DNA of 64,000 nt from Lytechinus variegatus (lineage: Eukaryota; Echinodermata; Echinoidea; Temnopleuroida; Toxopneustidae): positions 4,268,501-4,332,500 of the forward strand of contig NC_054758.1 of assembly GCF_018143015.1 (NCBI RefSeq). Reading direction: 5' to 3'. Positions 1 through 15,147 of the stretch are shown here, one piece after another. The notes under the pieces are model-generated. The model was not told the DNA's origin. It saw only the letters and a program-made list of their open reading frames with translations, and ran no database searches. The position numbers and the translations under genes were made by a program. Position 1 is the stretch's first letter, and each line of letters starts with the position of its first letter.

Positions 1-201
1 CGGTCTCTACCGCCAGCGTTGGACCCTTCGATTTCTACGTTGTGAACCTGAAAGATGAAACAAATGTCGATCTCCAGAATGCACAGGTCAATGCAAGTCT
101 GGCCAGGGAGCATACGTTCACTGGCTTGATGCCCGGCAGGCTGTATATAGTCGAGCTGATTATCCATAGTAATCGCCAGAGGAACGCCGCGATGTACACT
201 C
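1..201 (+). CDS. RPTP exon: FN3 domain 1 (partial)
   Basis: Read in the frame starting at base 3, it gives an FN3 C-terminal part (FDFYVVNL ... [16 protein letters not shown]). LMPGRLY is the usual L-x-P-G-x-x-Y turn. It ends at ACT C|GTGAGT, a phase 1 donor. The 5' end is cut by the window edge. Confidence 0.85.
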
Positions 202-669
202 GTGAGTTATATTTCTTACTCTTATCAAGTAGATATAGTAGTAGTAGTAGTATAGAGTATTAATAGTTGGTGGTACGCTAGTGGCGAGGTTCCTTACTTT
301 ATACAAATATACCTCACAAATTTATATGTTATGTAATGTATGCATACTTTTTGACATTCTTTTACTCACTGCACCACTGTTTGGTAGTAGAGCAGAATTG
401 ATTCACTGAATCTGTTATTTTGTCTCTCTTAAAACGTGTCGGGGGTCGGCGAGTGCTGAGAACCTGATTGTACATTGATATTTTTTTGTTGATTATTTAT
501 GCATATTTTGTTGAATATGTTTTTTGGCTATGATTGTGTAATAATATTTTAGTGCCAGTGGAGGCAGATTTTCTGTTTTTACAGACAATAACAATTTTGG
601 ATCTGATCTGAATCTGAATGAATGGTATAGATAGTAGTAGTAGTAGCAGTAGTAGTAGTAGTAGTACAT

Positions 670-732
<63 letters not shown>

Positions 733-3700
733 ATAGTCATGTTATTAGTAGTAGCAGAAGACAAAGTAGATGTGGTTAGCAATAACTATAATTGTTCCCT
801 GTTTCTCCATGTTCTAGTTGAGTAGTTAACTCACCTTTTGGTCGTAGTTGGTCCGGTCCGCCAATAGAAAATAGTGAGATGATACATACATGTCGAGGCG
901 ATTTCGGTCTTACCGAGAACTACCTTTCGATGTATATGTTTTCCTTTTCATTCTCATCCAACGTATCCAGGTCCTGAACAGCCGACGGACATCACCCTCT
1001 CTGATCTCACGACTACGAGTGTAACCATCAACTGGGAGGCACCAGCCACAAGCTACCAAGGATTTAGACTCTGTTGGGTTTACAACAACAGCAACTCATT
1101 GGAGCTTGGACCTTCCGTCAGGACGCATACTTTGTCAGACCTGGAAGCAGGGGCAGAGTATCTACTTTCGCTTTCTGCAGTCGTCGGGACCGGGACTGAT
1201 CAGGTCGCCAGCGAGAAGTTCACCATGTTGATTACATTGCGTAAGTGTAGGAATAGCCCCTGCTGTCACCATATTTCTGTCAGAATCTTAGCGGCAGCTT
1301 TTGAAAACACAGCAAGGCATCGAGGATAGGAGGATCAGACTAAAAATTATCCACACATGCAGATTTTGCAGTTAATGAAGTTCTATGGGATTTGTGTGGC
1401 TTATGTGGTACCTTCGGGTGGATTCAGTCTCGGGGAGGGGTTCTCCACCCTTTTCTGCAACTTCCAATGAAATTCAGGGCTTAGTTTATGCAAATGGTTG
1501 TCATTCCTTAATCTATCGCCCTCTTTGCTTTCCGCTGTCCTTCTTAAAACTTTCTATCAGCTTCCGTCTCTACATCAGTCTATTCGCGAGAAAGTCTCCA
1601 CTTTATCATTCCCAGTAAAACGCAGTAGGGTACTTTCTCTTAGGATGATTTGACCAATGTTGTGATGCAATGTTGTGGTGGAGTGTTGTGGCCCAGTGGA
1701 TTAGTCTCCGGACTCTGAAACAGAGGGTCGTGGGTTCGAATCCCAACCATGGCGTAATTTCCTTCAGCAAGAAATTGATCCACAATGTGCTGCACTCAAC
1801 CCAGGTGAGGTAAATGGGTACCTGGCAGGAATTTATTCCTTGAAACGCAGCGCGCGTAACAGCTGCACTGCTAAAGCCAGGGTAATTATGCTGCATATAT
1901 ACTTTAGAGCGCTTAGAGACTTCTGACAAAGTAAATATTGAGCGCTATATAAGCAAGTATAATTATTGTTGTGATACATTTGATACCGCATCAAATGGAA
2001 ATTTAAGCATGACTCTAAGTCAACAGGGGGAGGAGGGGGGTACTTTGATTTTTATTGACAGGGATGTGAGGCTCGGAGCTTGAAACTTTTACCAATTTCA
2101 TAGGGTTGTTTGACAATGGATACATGTACATGTAGGTAACCATGTCTAAGAATTTTTCTCAAAGTACAAACCCATGTCTAAGGATTTTCTTTGAAACATA
2201 CTGTAGACCCATTCCCTAAACAAAAAAAAACATGCATCCCCACCCCGAAAAAATTGCATGTATATATATATATATATATATACTTATACTTGAATTGAAC
2301 TCACGTCCCCAAGAAAAGTAAACAGAATGTGTATCACCGCATGCCACCAATACTGTAGGAAAGCAGAGATGCACTGTATATTTACGGCAGAGCGATGCAA
2401 GTTTGATTCCCACTTTGGCAATCATGCCGATTTCCAATGGGGGTTAACAGTAACTTTTTCCTTTTGTATTTTCACTAAACATTTGGTGGCTACCATAATA
2501 CAGACATTTCCAGGGCTTTTAATGGGGATCCTTAGAAGTATTTGTTTGTTTTTCAGAAACGGATCCATGTCTAAGGATTATTCAGTTGAAAAATGGGACC
2601 CATGGCTGAGGATTTCTTGCAAAAGCAAGAGGCATGTCTAAGAATTTTTTTGGCGAAAAACGGCCCACTGGAGTGGCACATCACCGTGTGCGCTATACAT
2701 GCAAGTACCCTCCCTCCCCCTCCCCAGGCTAAGTCAAACGTAACTCTTTGTAAAATGCCCTCAAGGACTGCCGAATGTAGTCAATGTGGCTGTTCTTATT
2801 TCGCTATTCACCAATTTTCCCACTTGTAGTTCCACCTGCAGAACTTCATGTCACCATAACTGCCTTTATTTTTTACCCTTTTTTTCCATGTGAAGTCCCA
2901 CCTGCAGAACTTCATATTCACCTTTAACTATAATCATTTACATGTTTTTCCATGTGTAGTCCCACCTGCATAACTTAATTTTAACATATTCACCTTTAAC
3001 TATAATCATTTACATTTTTTTCCATGTGTAGTCCCACCTGCAGAACTTCATGTCAACATAACCGACTTCAACACCACTGCGGTCTCTATTGCCTGGGGTA
3101 CAGATATTCCTCTTTCGGATGTCAGCAGGTTCGTGATCAGCTACTGGGAGACTGCCAACAACGCATCCCTTCAGCAGATCACTGTGGCCGACCCTAGTCA
3201 GTTTGACTACACCATAGTCGGTCTGACCCCTGGTACTGAGTATGGCTTCCTAGTCGATGCGGAAGGCACGGTTCAGGCAGTCAATTCCATCCAAGTGGAG
3301 CAGTACACAAGTAAGTCCATTCCTAGTCCAATGCTCTAACTAGATACCCTTTTCCAGAGCTGCTAGCTAGTATGATGGTGATCCCCAAGTCTGCGCACCT
3401 TTGAGTTAAGATTTAACATGAAATCTTTTTATTTCACAAAATCTTTCAGTTAATAATGTTCCTTATATGATTATGAGTAAGTGTACCAAATATCTCGTAA
3501 AATTGTGAAAGAAATATAGGATTTTAATGGTAATAAACCTCGGGCAGTCATTTTTAGATTGAAAAAAAATGGTACCCCATGTCTGCGCACCCATTCTTTG
3601 TACACGATTTGGGTATTTTGATGAGAAAGGCTGCATTTTTAGGCTGTCACATGAAATGCCCAAAATTCATTATTTTTCCACCATTTTGAGTCAGATTTTT

Positions 3701-6700
3701 TAATAACTGTTGATGTGTTGTGTGTGTAAAGTTTGTGTTCGTTGAGTATCTTCTTTTATTAGAATCGCGCACATACGCGTGTGCGCAGACAAGGGGGACT
3801 GTGCAGATTTAAGGGAACTTGCCTTCCTGATTTTCAGTAATTAGTACTGCAAAGTGAGATGGATACTGATGGTTTCATGTTTTATGTGTTTTCCTATGGT
3901 ATTTCTTTGAATATACTTATTCCCTCACCAAAATATTGATTTTCAGATTTTGTAGTACTGAAACGTTCTTGTTCAGGTTGCCAGCTCTGCTTTTCATTAA
4001 TTTTTTTTTTATTTGTTTATTCATTAGAACATATTTATTCAGGTACAAAAGATCAGCATAAAACTGTTTTTCATCAATGACCATATCATTCATGAAAACA
4101 AAGTCAAAATCTAAGTCAAAGATAACAATGCTTGGTAACAAATATAGTTTTACTTAAATGATAATATGAATCAAACTGAAATATTAAAGTTATCAAAAGG
4201 GAACAGTTACTAATTATAAAACTACTAATTGTAAAATTTATTCACTGATAAAAAATACTGAAATGATAGCAATGAATTAATTATGGCATTAATGGAAATA
4301 TATAAAATCAAGTGAAACAATGACAATCAGTTATTAATGTTTGTCTACAATTATAAAATATCAAAGGGTTAAGATCATTACAAATAATAGCAACATGACA
4401 TCAATGTTAAAGAGGAAAGAAAATTGTATATTACAATAAATGAAATGTAAGTAAGGGTTAGTATAGACGAAATCATTGGATTACAAATACTATTCGGAGA
4501 GATCTGAAGGGTAGAGGAATATTGGTAATAACATGAAAAGTAAGGAGAGATGAAAAGATGAAGAATTGAAATGCAGTTATAGTTATAAGTTGATAAAGGA
4601 ATTTATCGTTGAATACATGTAGCTGTTCGGTCATTCGTGTCTGTAAGTGCAATGGAATTTCTTTTTCTTTGATGGACTGAAAGGCTACAGTATGTGGTTT
4701 AGTGGTTCTGGCTCTCATCTTTCAAACAGAGAGTCGTGGGATCAAATGCCACCCATGACTTGTTTTCCTTCAGCAAGAAATTTATCCACACTCTTCTGCA
4801 CTTACCCCGGGTGAGGTGAATGGGTATCGGGCCTGATGGAATCCTTGAATGCACCAAATTTTGCTGATGAAGCAGTATTGCAAGCTAAAGCTGCGGGGAT
4901 AAGTTCCGCTTTGCATCCTCTTGAAAAATTATTACTGTATAAGCCAGTTCGTAGACTCTACGCATGATCAGAGGAAGGTCATTTGTACTAAAGTGACATG
5001 GTGGTTTGAAATCTAATGAGATAAGCACCATGTCACGTGGGAAGTGAGAATTTGGATAGGCCAATAGACTACTTCATTAATCATTTCCTAAACATGGAAA
5101 GGTGACCATAACATTCATTCTTTTCCTTAATATTTTTTAATATTTCAAGCAGCAGTGTCTCGGTTGGACCTCCAAATTGTCACGTGTGAAGTGACTTTTT
5201 ATAAATTATTTATCTACTGCTGCTTGACACCAAATAAGGAATACGTAAAAACTGAGGATTACAGTTATGAACGATTTAATCAAACCTTTTCTTTCCTGAC
5301 ACACCAACTTTGATGTCTTGATTATTCATATATTCTTTTGAATTGTCGTTTTCATTTACATCCACAAAAAACAACAATGCGTCCACGAGCGACTGGTATT
5401 TCACAGTTTGCCAAGTACATTGTGCAACATGCTATGATATGCATTCAAAGTAGGAATGCAACAAATACCTTCATAAAGTGTTCATTGGTGTGCTATTCTG
5501 GTCACCTGGTCTATTCAATTTTTTCATCCTGCTATGTAAGGCAAGCTTACGTAATATCTTGCTTTGAAATCTGCCTATCATAATGAAAGAAATGAGAGGC
5601 CATTTGACCAAAATTGTCCATAGTGAACTACGAACTGGTCTATTCCTTTATACTTCAGATCCCGAGAGTGTTTCAGAGATACGAATCCTTCCATCGTTCA
5701 GAGGCACGATCAGTGTTGAGTGGGATCGACCTAATGGCAACCTGGATGGCTACATCTTCAATGCCAGGGAAGTGGGATCAGACGACAATAATGTGGCAGT
5801 TAACGATACCATGGACACTGTGGTCTACGGATTTGAAGGATTATCAGAACTTCCGATCATTTTGCTTATTGATATAACAACGGTCATTGGGACAGGTGAT
5901 CGTCAGCTGGAAAGCTTGGAACCTGCAGCCATAGATACTCGTAAGTATCTTACACCATAGGATAAAGTTTCGGTTTATCCTTTTTTCACACCATTTCTCT
6001 TATACAGTCACCATGCAGTTGAATGGTTGCGGTAGACAAGCAAATATTCAGGTATGACGCTGCAAGAAACTTGCGATCAATTGCAAGTCTTTTTTGGTCC
6101 CTAAATAAATCATATGTCTTGCTATCAATACTCGATTTATAATATGCTTTTTGAAACAAGGACTGTAAACTGATTTGCTACAGCTAATATTGATCTATCA
6201 GTTTAAAATTTCAACAGAATACTTTTGCAATTGATTGCTTCTATGCCGCTGCGTACATGTACATGATATGTAACATGCAATCTTAAAGGGGAATCCAACC
6301 CAAATAAAAACTTTTTTTATAAGAAAAAGAAAAATCAAACAAGTTGATAGGTGAGAGTTTGAACAATATTGGACAAAAAACAAGAAAGTTATGAATTTTT
6401 AAAATTTGTAAATATTGGTAATCACTATACCTATGGAGACTTCAAATTGGCCGCTTATGTGATGTCATAGTGATGAAAGGCAAGGACTACTCTTCCATGT
6501 ACTTCAATATATATTATGGCTAAAATGTCATTTTCCCCAAAAGTTTTATTTCAAATTGTATTTTCTTTCAAGAGGACATAAAGCAATATACTACATGGGT
6601 TATATTTAGATTACTGCCCCAGGGGAATGGGCAATTAGGAGAAAACCACAAATCCCTGATAATAAAGTACATGGCCTATGGGAAAGTTGTCCTTGCCCCT

Positions 6701-9700
6701 TGTCTTAATTTACTTACCCAGTTGCCAATTTGATATCTACATGGTATTAGTGATCTCAATTTCAAAGCAGCTATAACTTTCTTATTGCTTGTCCGATTAC
6801 TTTCAAACTTTCACCATTCTGTTTAATTCATTTTTCTCATTCCCAACACAACATTGTATGGCCAAGGCTGGATTCCCCTTTAATTGATTGATATGTCGTA
6901 GTGCGCGTTTCCTCTTGGCATGATCTGACGAATGCAGTAATGCCTACTGTACAAAATTGGGACTTTAAGTCAGATTTAAATCTCTGTAAAATACCTCCCA
7001 GATCTCTGTCTTGATGACATTTTGGAGCCACTTTTGGTGTGTTTGCAACTTCTTATTTGTCCACCTCTATTTCGACAAGTTACTATTGTATATAATCAAT
7101 ACCTTTACAGTTGCCCATGTTGTTGAAGTGAATGTTATGCGTCGTGATCAGAATTCCATAGAAGCCGAGATCAGTGCACAGAATCCAACTGGTTCTTGGA
7201 GTAGGTAAGTGTTTTCTTTGAAATTCAATAATCCTTATAAAAACTTTTTTTCATGTCACAGTTATAAATGCCATGATATTAGTACCATTTGTAAAAGATC
7301 CTTATATTTTCAGTTAGATAAAAAAAATTCTTTCTTTGATGCTTTCTTGATAAGAAAAAATCATTCAACTTTAAAAGATTGTAATTTATCTGATCAGGGC
7401 TGTGTGGAGGCTTTTCAATTTTTGCTTGATTCTGTCTCTCTTGTTTCTTCCGATTTTTTTTTATAGTTAAAGCCATCCAGGCTCTGACGCCAATGCTCTT
7501 ACTTTAAAAAATACGAGACGATTCTTTTTTTTTCCTTTAACCCTAAATCTCCCGGGGTATTTTGATTTTTGTCATTCCGGGGGGGGGGAGGGGGGCATTA
7601 TGGCCATGTAGAGGGGATTTGTTGAATTACCATCAAAACTTTCAAAGTTTATAGATATAGTTATAAAATATGGATATAGGGGTAATCAAGTATCTCTGAC
7701 AAGTCTTAGGTCACATGATCAAGGTCAAATGTTATTTTTTGTCAATGAACATAGTATTGTATCATCATATGAATTGTGTTTTTGTGAACAATTATGTTAT
7801 AGTAGTTTTCAAAGTCAGCACTGCTGCTATATTGAATCATGTGATGCAGGTGAGACTGCCAGAGGCACTCCACTTGTTTAATAATTGCAATGACTTTAAT
7901 AGCCATATTTATTACCCCTGCAGTGTGACAACAGGATTATATGTCAACGAGATGGTCACCGATAGCATGACGAGAAACTGTTGAACTCCATTAGTTGCAA
8001 TTTGTTCACGGTGGAATTTAATTCTCTGAATTCTGGTACGCTCTATACTCTCTATGTTGAAGTCGAACTAATCAGTGGAGATAAGATAGTGCCTCTGCTG
8101 CTCCAGGCAGCTACAGGTAAGAATATGATCTATTTTCTGTATTAGTGTGACTTCTTGGGCCTCGTCTTTCAAAGAGTTGCGATTGATTGATCAATCGCAA
8201 CTACGGACAGCCAACAAGGTCAACATCTATTATGCATGTTTAATCAAAATATTTTCTATGTATGATGTATATTCATGGAGTCATTGTCTTGTTGATTATT
8301 CCTTGATTCTCTTTGTTTACAAAGAACATTGCAAATTTCATTTGGAAAAAATTATGCCATTGATGGAGTTCTATAGAGTCACGATTGATTGAACAAAAAT
8401 AAAAGAATAAGAGATTTTAACATTATTAAACATTTTGAATAAACATTTTGAATTGATATATAACATTGAATTACTGAGTACATTTTGTCATGATGTTGAT
8501 AATGACGACCAATAATTTTGTTTTGTTTACTAACATCAATACACTACTTTGATCCTCAAAGTCCCAGAATCAGCCGCCAATCTGCGGATCACTGTCATCG
8601 GCATGGACTACATCCTCCTGGCATGGGACAATCCTACCGGAATGATCGACAGCTACAACGTCTCCTACTATCCTGTCGATGACACGACAGCGCTGATGTC
8701 GGAGGTCGTTGAGGCTACCGCTGGGGGAAATGAACTAAGGGTGGATGGGCTAATAGACGGAATGAATTACTCTTTCAGTGTGGTTTCGCTCCTAGAAGTC
8801 CAGGACAACATGCAGGAGATGGGGGCACCAGTTGAGGTTTTTGCAGGTAGGGATCGAGCTCCATGGCTTGTGCTCCGGCGGCAATCACTCCAGCGACAAT
8901 TGCGCGGCTATAAATTCCACACACTAATCGAATGACTACCTTCAAGCCTGGATTTAATAATGTATCCTACCCTAAACCTAACATGAAACCTTACTGCAAT
9001 CCTAACGCTAACTCTACATCTAGAACGAAATAGAGCCGGGTCACATGTCGTGTCACCAAAGATCAATAAGCAAGCACTCCTTTTCACAAAGATTTATGAC
9101 TGAACAACCTAGTTGGTTTTCTTGATTGGTTACTTTTGTTATTGTTTGTGCAATAGATTGTGCAAATGAACTATTTAGTATAAATTCTGTCTGATTTGGG
9201 ATACAGGGCAGGCTCCTTTCATAATGCTTCAGGCATGTTCACACAGCTGATTTTTGTGATTGAACGCACAAAGCAACTATACAATTAATCTTGAATACCC
9301 CTTTCTCATCACCGCCCTTAAACTAGTTTTAAACTAGCTTAATGTGCAATGAGAATGGTCAATACAGTCTTGGAAGCAATCTTCCAAACCGGTTCATAAA
9401 ACCACCTCAAGATGTAGTTTTCAAGATTGCTTTGCTTCATTAAACTGGTTTTAGTGTAAGTTAAGACTCAACCGTTCTTCACGAAGCGATCTTCGCACAT
9501 TTTGAGCGCACTACCCCGCACACTGTTTGTAGAATGTCTACACTGCGGCTTCAAATTTTGCTCGAAACATGTCGCCCCACTAACAGAGTTCACATAGCAA
9601 CAAGGCCACTTTACATGAACTGGTTTTGAAAACCACATTCTGCTGATCAAATGGGAACGCTAGCAAAGCGATCCTCCAAACTGGTTTCCTGATCCAGTAA

Positions 9701-12700
9701 ACTAGTTTTAGAAAGTATAATAATATATAAATAATAAATGTAAAGTATCCTAAGTGATTTGTGTCAAAGGACCAAAGTTTACTTGGTATGTCCCCCATCT
9801 TACAAAGAATTGCGATTGATCAGATCAACCACACTCTATGGACGACCATCAACATCAAAAATGCAAGTTTGTTCAAAATATTTGCTAGATATGATGTATA
9901 TTCATACATTCATCATTCTTTTGAAAATTCAGTTTGATTCTCTTTGTTTACTAAGGAGATGGTGAAAATTTCTTGTAGAAAAAAATTATGGTATGGATGG
10001 ATTTCCGTGCACTTGAGATTGATTGGATCAAGTGTAACTCTTTGACGGGGCTATTTCCTTCAGCGCTTGTCACTTTGGCTTCTGTGGAGTATTGCATCAA
10101 CATTTTGTGTCTGACAAGTTGTCAGATCTGACAACTTGCCCAGAACAGCTCAAGCTATTAAAAGATGGGGTAATAATAGAGCACCTCTTATTAGATTCAG
10201 GCGCGGATCCAAGATATCCGAATTGAATGCATTTCTTCTGCCCAATTGTCTGGGGACAAAAGTCGTTCTATTATGTTTATGCATGGGCCGGATACTTTCA
10301 TTGTATGACGTCAGTCTGCATCCACCTCTAAATAGATTATATCTTGGTAGATGGTGCTATATATATTTATGCGTATTATTTTTAGTTGCTGTGTACTAAC
10401 TTTAATTGAACTCTTTTCCTTCTCTTTGTCCAATAGTTGTTGGAGCGGAAGGCAGCTTTAACATCACATCGTTTGATGAAACTAGTATTAGCATCGAGTG
10501 GGAAGAAATTAACGTTGATGAGTAAGTAACTTATTCAGATCTGCCAGCTAGTACTGATTTTCAGTATTTAGTCCTGAAAAAGTGAATAATACTGAGCGTT
10601 TCATGTAAAATACTGATATCTAAAATTTCAGTTCATGGTTTTTCCTCAATGTATGGGGTATTTCTTTGAAAATACTGATTTCCTTGCCAAAATACTGATT
10701 TCAGCTTTAAGAATACGACTACAGGTTAGCAGGTCTGCATTTTGAATCTTAAATGGAGTTTAAAAAACTTGCAAAGTTTAAAGTGGATGTTGATCATGAT
10801 TTTCAGATAAGTAAAAGCAGAAAAAATATATATATTAGTGAATCTTTGGAAAATATCTGTCAGAGAATACCAGAATTTTTTTATATATTTTCTGCTGTCA
10901 CATGCGAGCAGATTCATTATATTTCAATATCTGCATTATGGTGAAATATCTTGAGTAACATTTTTTCTGCAAAGTAATATAGTTTTTGCCTAAGAACATA
11001 AAAAGGACATTATGAGCCTATCATTCTCCTTTAAATCGTTGCCCGCCATGGACAGAATCACTCCAGTGCCACATTAATTTCAAGGTGCAATATTATGAGG
11101 GGTTTCGCATGGACTATGCTAATTCAGCTCACAGTTATAGTTTTTGATTGGTTTATTGTAAAGAAAAGCTTTGTGTGTACACAGTACAACACAATGCACA
11201 CATCACTTTTGCTTATGTGTTTATGAACAATAGACTTTGACTTGAGTCTAACTTGGCAATTTGCATATATGACAATGTATGACATATATTAAACAAAGCA
11301 GACAAAGAATATATTTTTATTCAAATCACTTTTCTAGGGGGGAGGGGCGCTAGACTTGACATTATATCCTGATCAATGTGAATTATGTTATGAATTATTT
11401 CATAACGACTCCAATCCTCAAAATCAAGAAAGGTGAAAAATAAATGAGCGATTCGGCTCAGGTTACACAGGCCTAATTACAACTGGCATGCAAAAGATAT
11501 TCATTCGAGACAACCCATTCTCAATTTTTAAATTTGATATTGCTGATTGACAAAAGTGAATGAATATGACTGACAATCTTACACTGGTTCTAGGCATGGT
11601 ACCCACTCAACTTCCTTTTTCCCGAATTGGAAAGATATATCACTACTTTGGAACTATTTTTTTACTGGCGGAAGAATAAGGGCCATTTTACTCTCTCAAG
11701 TGATGAATTTGATCCTGTCAGATGTAGACTGTAGTCCTCATAAATGCCGATTTATTTTTAAATGAGCCGGTCGAGGTACCCTTTTCTGGTCAGATATGGA
11801 ATGTCGGACATATATCCTGTTCACTGGCACAAGTAGTAAACATTTAACCCTTAAATTTCCTCCTTATTTTTTGTGAATTTTTTAAGTGCCACTTTAACTT
11901 ACAAGTCTATGGGAAATGAATTAGGCCTGTGATACCCTCAGACAGCTTAACCTCTGCCTGGTGAATCAAAGAGGGGCGAGTCCACCCTGGGTGGATTACT
12001 GATGCCTTATGTGTCAGCGTGCCCCTCCCCTGTTCCCTAAACGGAGGATGCGGTGGAAAACAATGTGTCCCTCAGATAGGATGTTAAATGGAGGCCCATG
12101 TAGAGTACAGTCACCATCTGTGCACATGAAAATCCCGCTGCAGTAATAGCAGAAGAGCACAGGAATAAACCCTAATGTAGTGGTCCAACTGCATTCCCCC
12201 AATCAGTTATATCGGGAGGAGAGGCCTTTGGGTCACAGTGATTCTGTTCACTTTTCGCCTCCAAGGCACACGTCGTGGCGCCAGACAAAAATAATAACGA
12301 TAAGAAAACTACATGGACTCAATCCAGCTACTTTAACTGTTTACATGCTCTGTCATCGTAGGTACTTCCTCTCATACGATGCCGAAGAAGGACGGTCTGG
12401 CAACGTGACCGTTGCTTCCACTGAACCAAACACCTACACCTTCACCGAGTTGACACCGGGAACATCTTACACCATTGGTGTTAAGCCTGGAATTTACTCA
12501 GTCATTGAGAAAACGCAATTGACACGTAAGTATCGATATAATATTGATGGAAAGCCAGTCACGATGGAGGTTATTTTAAATGGGAAGTGAATTGACCAAG
12601 GACCTGTTTCATAGAAAAACAAACTAATTTGCAATAATAGTTAAAGGCCAAGTCCACCTCAGAAAAATGTTGATTTGAATCAATAGAGAAAAATCAGACA

Positions 12701-15095
12701 AGCACATTGCTGAAAATTTTAATCAAAATCGGATGTAAAATAAGAAAATTATGACATTTCAAAGTTTCGCTTACTTTTGACAAAATAGTTATAGGAACGA
12801 GCCAGTTACATCCAAATGAGAGAGTCGATGATGTCACTCACTATTTCTTTTGTTTTTTATTGTTTGAATTATACAATATTTCAATTTTTACGAATTTGAC
12901 AATTAGGACCTCCTTGCCTGAAGCACAAAGTGTTCAAATAATGGAATTCTACGTGTTCAGGGAGGAATGAAACTTCATTTCACATGACAATGACGAAAAA
13001 AAAAAAAAAATCATATTTCTTTTAATAAAATAAAAAAGAAATAGTGAGTGAGTGATGTCATCAGTTCCTCATTTGCATACCGACCGAGATGTGCATATAA
13101 CTGTTTTTCTTAATGAAGCAACACTTTAAAAAAACCATAACTTTCTTATTTTACATCCGATTTTGATGAAATATTCAGTGTCAAGCTAGTTGAATTTTTC
13201 TCTTTTTATTCAAATCAAGTTTTTCTTGGGATGTACTTGTCCTTTAAAAGTAATTGCTATTGGAATCCTTTAATCTGATTGGCTAATAGAAAACTTGTTA
13301 TAGAAATAGTTATTGTAAAATGCCTTTATCAAATTGGATACAGCACTGTGTGCTATACCGTTCTCTCATTGACTGTGTGTTATAAATAGATAGTTTTGAA
13401 ATATACCTTTTGAGGTAACTATCGATAATACAGCGAATTAATTTTGCCTGAAATGTAATTTGTGTAAACAGAAACTGTAAGGTTTGTGGAGGAAAAATTT
13501 TTGTTTAGTATTTCTTAGCATTGATACACCTACTGTGATTTGTACACATATGTTATGAGTGGTTCAAGTGGGTCTGTATCACAAGACTCTACTGCTCAGA
13601 GTGGTGCATTATGGGTAGGCATTTGGGCCAGATTTGACAAGTTTAGGACCTGAGGTGGTGCTTTGCAATACTGCTGGTTCTTATTGGTTTTAAAAGGAAA
13701 CAAAACCAGAGGGAGCTGATGGGTTCAATTTCAACTTCAATTCAATTCAACTTCAATATAAATTCAATTTCAATTCAACTTCAATTCCATTTCAGTTTAA
13801 TTTCAATTCAATGTATTTACCATCAAATGTCAGCATGCATAAAAATATGACATGAAATAACCATAGTACATATTATTTAAATTGGAGGGATACCGTAAAT
13901 AAACAAATTGCTGATAGGCAGGTTCCAAACATACATTTGAATGAATAGAGCCAGACAAGCTACAGTATCTTCTAAGCTAGTTTTGCAAAGTGCTTTAGTG
14001 GGAAGTAATTCATGAATGAACATTTGAATGAATAGAACCAGACAAGCTACGGTATCTTCTAAGCTAGTTTTGCAAAGTGCTTTTGTGGAAAGTAGTTGAT
14101 GAAAGAAGATAAGAACAGGGTCTTAATGTAAGTGGCTTTTTATTACCAATCCTTGTATTTCTTCATAGATAAAATAGTAGGGATGGGAGGAAAGTCGATC
14201 TAAAGAGCACCTTTATAGCGGGGACCCTGCTAAAATATACCCTGTATAGGTGTTGTGGGAAAGTATCTGGACTTTCAACCTCAAGGTCCGGAGTTCGAAT
14301 CCCACCACAGCACTCGCATCTTTGGGAAGGTGTTTGCCGCTCTCCACCCAGGTGTAGTAAATGGGTACCCGGTAAGAAGGAAATCCTTGAATTCTCAAGC
14401 GTCCCATCATGATAGCCGTGCTAAAGCCGGGGTAATAGTATGCAGTGCTTAGAAACATTTGTATTAAGTGCTACACTCTATATATTTTGCCTACAGTGTA
14501 TTATTTTTATTATTTGAAAAAGCTACACAGACGTTTTATAAGGTACCTAACTGACCTGGTATTGTCTTTAACTGCAGGTCCAAATCCACCAAGAAACTTA
14601 CGAACCACCATGGTTTCCTCGAGGAGCATAACGGTAAGCTGGGATACGCCTTCTGCGGGTGGTAGCGAGGAGTATCGCATCACCTACTCTCCTGCGGGGG
14701 GTCAGCCTACGTCCCCTCAACAGCTATCAGCGACGTCGATAACATTCACCAACCTAACGCCTCTGACGGAGTACAACTTCACAGTCGTGACCCTCTTTGA
14801 ATCGCTTGAGAGTGGGGAAGAGGCAACCACGGCAAGTGAGTATTTGTGAGAGAACGTTGGATGGAAGTTTTGTCAGCTTGTGAGAGCCGTGCAGTGTACT
14901 TTGAAGTTTGTTTTGTTTTTGGAGAGCTGGAGATGGAATGGTGTATTTGAAGCCTCATAAGATTTGTCAGAAGAATATAGAGAAAAACTATAATGATGAT
15001 TGTGATTATGATGATGAGGAGAAGGATTTTTTGATAATTATTGTCATTGTAATGAAGGTTTGATGATGATTGTGTTAATGTTGGGGAAGAGGAGA

Positions 15096-15147
<52 letters not shown>

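Noticed and set aside
5338..5583. An 81-codon ORF also present at 56018-56263 (-) with 7 differences
   Set aside because: Both lie inside copies of the family A foldback element. All seven protein differences are replacements, there is no start context or family match, and the third copy is broken. This is shared repeat DNA, not a conserved gene.
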